From: Planctomycetota bacterium
Lineage (GTDB): Bacteria > Planctomycetota > Planctomycetia > Pirellulales > PLA5
NCBI GenBank assembly: GCA_003576845.1
Contig: QEVJ01000014.1
Span: forward strand, 1-60,319
Direction: 5' to 3'
DNA length: 60,319 nucleotides
The notes below the pieces were generated by a model. It was not told the DNA's origin, made no database searches, and saw only the letters and a list, made by a program, of their open reading frames with translations. Shown here piece after piece: positions 59,054 through 60,319 of the stretch (positions are counted from its first letter, which is position 1; each line of letters begins with the position of its first letter). The position numbers were made by a program, and so were the translations under genes.

Positions 59054-59473
59054 TTAACGACGGAAGCTGACCGCATGGAACGAAGCGGGAGTCCGCTCGA
59101 CCGCAGCCTTGCTCTCCGCAGGCGGAGCCGGCGGGGTAGCCGGAGCGGCTTCAGCCGGAGCAGCAGCGCCGCCACAGCAACCGCCATTGCAGGCGCCGCC
59201 GCAGCAGCCGCCGTTGCAACCGTTGCAGCGGCCGTGGCAACGGCCGTGGCAACGACCATGGCAGCGACCGTGGCAACGATCGCGGCCGTGGCAACGACGC
59301 GCGTGGCAATCGCAACGGCCGTGGCAGCGATGACCGCCATGGCAGGCGCCAGCGCAACCGCCGTCACAACCATTGCAGCCGTGACCGGCTTGAGCTTCTT
59401 GCGTGCCGCCCATCAGGGCCGCGCCGACGATCGCGAAGAAAATCGCGACACCAAACGTCAAAACACGATTCAT
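59054..59473 (-). CDS. Secreted Cys/His-rich (CHGR)n repeat protein
   Basis: This 139-residue protein has a signal peptide (NRVLTFGVAIFFAIVGAALM, cleaved near AQA-GH). A low-complexity mature part follows with 19 Cys and 11 His, including four consecutive CHGR units at residues 67-82 and CNGC, CCGG motifs around them. The Ala/Pro tail (about 103-124) is flexible. The pattern suggests metal binding or a cross-linked cell-envelope protein, as planctomycete walls are Cys-rich. AGGAGG is well spaced before ATG 59473. I find no known family by eye. It has its own terminator. Confidence 0.8.
   Translation of the reverse strand: MNRVLTFGVAIFFAIVGAALMGGTQEAQAGHGCNGCDGGCAGACHGGHRCHGRCDCHARRCHGRDRCHGRCHGRCHGRCHGRCNGCNGGCCGGACNGGCCGGAAAPAEAAPATPPAPPAESKAAVERTPASFHAVSFRR
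59216..59293. repeat. 12-bp tandem repeats encoding CHGR
   Basis: On the minus strand the unit is close to TGCCACGGCCGT, repeated with few changes across residues 61-86. On the plus strand the same bases read as apparently open frames with poly-(Pro-Trp-Gln-Arg), which is an artefact. Confidence 0.8.
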
Positions 59474-59497
59474 CCTAGATGCCTCCTAAAACGAGTA

Positions 59498-59509
59498 CCT
59501 TACGTAAGG
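59498..59509. promoter_or_regulatory. Perfect palindrome in the leader of the Cys/His-repeat gene
   Basis: CCTTACGTAAGG is a 12-bp perfect palindrome centred about 30 bp ahead of ATG 59473, between the presumed promoter and AGGAGG. It could be an operator or a small stem in the mRNA leader. Confidence 0.4.
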
Positions 59510-59859
59510 CCCAACACTGATGCCGCCGAACTTTTGCACCCCCTGCCGCGACGGCACCCAGCGGGGGAATTGAAACGACCTCAAACGGTAACTCCATCCC
59601 TCGCGACCGGGTGAGCTTGCCCTGACTGTAAGCTTTGCCGGTTGCGCAGAATGAGAGCGACTGCACAGGATACGTGGTTAGGGTAGCATTGCCCGTGGGC
59701 TTGTCAACCGCCCGCATTTCAAACTGGATAGTTTGGGTGCTTGCGGGAATCTAGGCGGGGATTGATGGCAGGTTGCTTAAACCTAGCTCAATTTTCGCCG
59801 CTGTCTAGAGGCAGCGCGTCGCAACTCGGCAACGCCCGCTAAGCGAAAAACCTGCGCAA

Positions 59860-59888
59860 AGAAAAGTTGATTCCGTGTGTCCGGAATC
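59860..59888 (-). terminator. Putative terminator of the edge gene
   Basis: GATTCCG (59869-59875) and CGGAATC (59882-59888) form a 7-bp stem. On the minus strand it is followed by AACTTTTCTTT, about 75 bp after the stop at 59965. Confidence 0.5.
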
Positions 59889-59964
59889 GGGCGCGCGTTC
59901 GTAGACGTAACCCGTTTTATAGAAATTACTTAAGAGAATTTTCCGGGAAGTGTGCGAATGGCGT

Positions 59965-60319
59965 TCACTGCCGCTTCGGCAATGCGTCAAATTCCGGATT
60001 TTCCGCCACCGTCGCCCCGACACTTGCTTCGCGCTCTTTCGCAAGCAGTTCGAGCACCCGGCTTTCCGTCGCCGCAAACTGCTCTGGGTCTTCGAAATCG
60101 AACGCTACCTTCCCCCCGTCGTACTTCGCCAGCTCGGGGACGATCATGATGTTGCCGTAAACGCGAAACCCTTCCGGTTCCTTTCGCAACATCCACATCG
60201 TCATGACGCGGTACTCGCTCGCATCTTCGTTGGGATAGAACCACGCCGCGGCCACGTGCGCGTTCGCCTCGCCGATCATCTCCACGTCACCCACCTTGTA
60301 GCGAACGCTCTCGGGCGTG
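59965..60319 (-). CDS. Hypothetical protein, partial at the right edge
   Basis: The frame is open to base 60319 and continues beyond the window, so only the last 118 residues are seen (PESVRYKVGDVEMIGEANAH near the edge, then YRVMTMWMLRKEPEGFRVYG). The GTG at 60294 that would make a separate protein is not needed. No family is recognised; the alpha/beta ending looks like a soluble domain. It is probably terminated by the hairpin at 59860-59888. Confidence 0.7.
   Translation of the reverse strand, partial: TPESVRYKVGDVEMIGEANAHVAAAWFYPNEDASEYRVMTMWMLRKEPEGFRVYGNIMIVPELAKYDGGKVAFDFEDPEQFAATESRVLELLAKEREASVGATVAENPEFDALPKRQ

Larger units (their letters stand above)
59474..59964. other. Intergenic region with palindrome and terminator
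   Basis: There is no gene here. The part next to 59473 carries the ribosome-binding site and a perfect palindrome (59498-59509). The other end contains a terminator-like hairpin (59860-59888) for the partial gene. The middle, around 59640-59700, is probably the promoter of the Cys/His gene but no clear boxes stand out. Confidence 0.5.

Noticed and set aside
58880-59614. Plus-strand open frame rich in Ala/Thr/Val opposite the CHGR gene
   Set aside because: It results from the 12-bp repeats. The minus strand has a signal peptide, AGGAGG and terminator.

Overview
The window reads as about 60 kb of a planctomycete chromosome, most likely of the order Pirellulales. It is GC-rich, and the indicators are: two Tat-exported DUF1501 proteins, PQQ-type beta-propeller proteins, a ThuA-domain protein, a secreted DUF1080 protein, three PEP-CTERM surface proteins (one with a dockerin-like segment), a fused SecDF with long Ala/Pro-rich inserts, an LptD-like outer-membrane protein and an NHL-repeat protein. 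The assignment rests on these families only; there is no rRNA gene to check it. I see no rRNA, tRNA, CRISPR array, intact insertion sequence or prophage.

Layout. 1-650: mobile-element scrap, with a tyrosine-recombinase C-terminus joined to an ISAzo13-type transposase fragment. 0.7-10.3 kb: nadB, a DUF1501/PQQ-propeller pair, a membrane protein, an APC-type permease whose C-terminus is frameshifted at a four-copy 5-bp repeat, a ThuA protein and a VOC protein. 10.4-18.7 kb: envelope-biogenesis block yajC-secDF-LptD-like. 18.8-28.1 kb: a small unknown gene pair, acnA, recQ, and a feoA-feoA-feoB ferrous-iron operon behind a Fur-box promoter. 28.3-34.5 kb: a PEP-CTERM discoidin-like protein and metabolic or secreted enzymes. 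34.9-39.8 kb: dnaK and clpB. 40-47.7 kb: DUF1501, cytochrome, UspA, DUF167, NHL-repeat protein, a broken ParD-type antitoxin and an SNF2 helicase operon. 47.7-50.3 kb: a cobalamin riboswitch in front of two PEP-CTERM proteins, the first of the DUF4465 family. 50.4-60.3 kb: two receiver proteins (one degenerate), DUF1080, an FHA/coiled-coil membrane protein, a DksA-type zinc-finger protein, a Deg-like protease, an HTTM membrane protein, a Cys/His-repeat secreted protein and a partial gene at the edge.

Two signals stand out. The first is a riboswitch-controlled pair of surface-anchored proteins at 47.7-50.3 kb that looks like a planctomycete vitamin B12 capture module. The second is a recurring class of intergenic arrays with a degenerate 7-bp period, several of which continue into an inverted copy and so form long hairpins. 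These arrays sit beside nadB, the PQQ gene, acnA/recQ, a PEP-CTERM gene, clpB and the DUF1080 gene. Also notable are canonical EF-hand loops inside SecDF and a (Cys-His-Gly-Arg)n protein.
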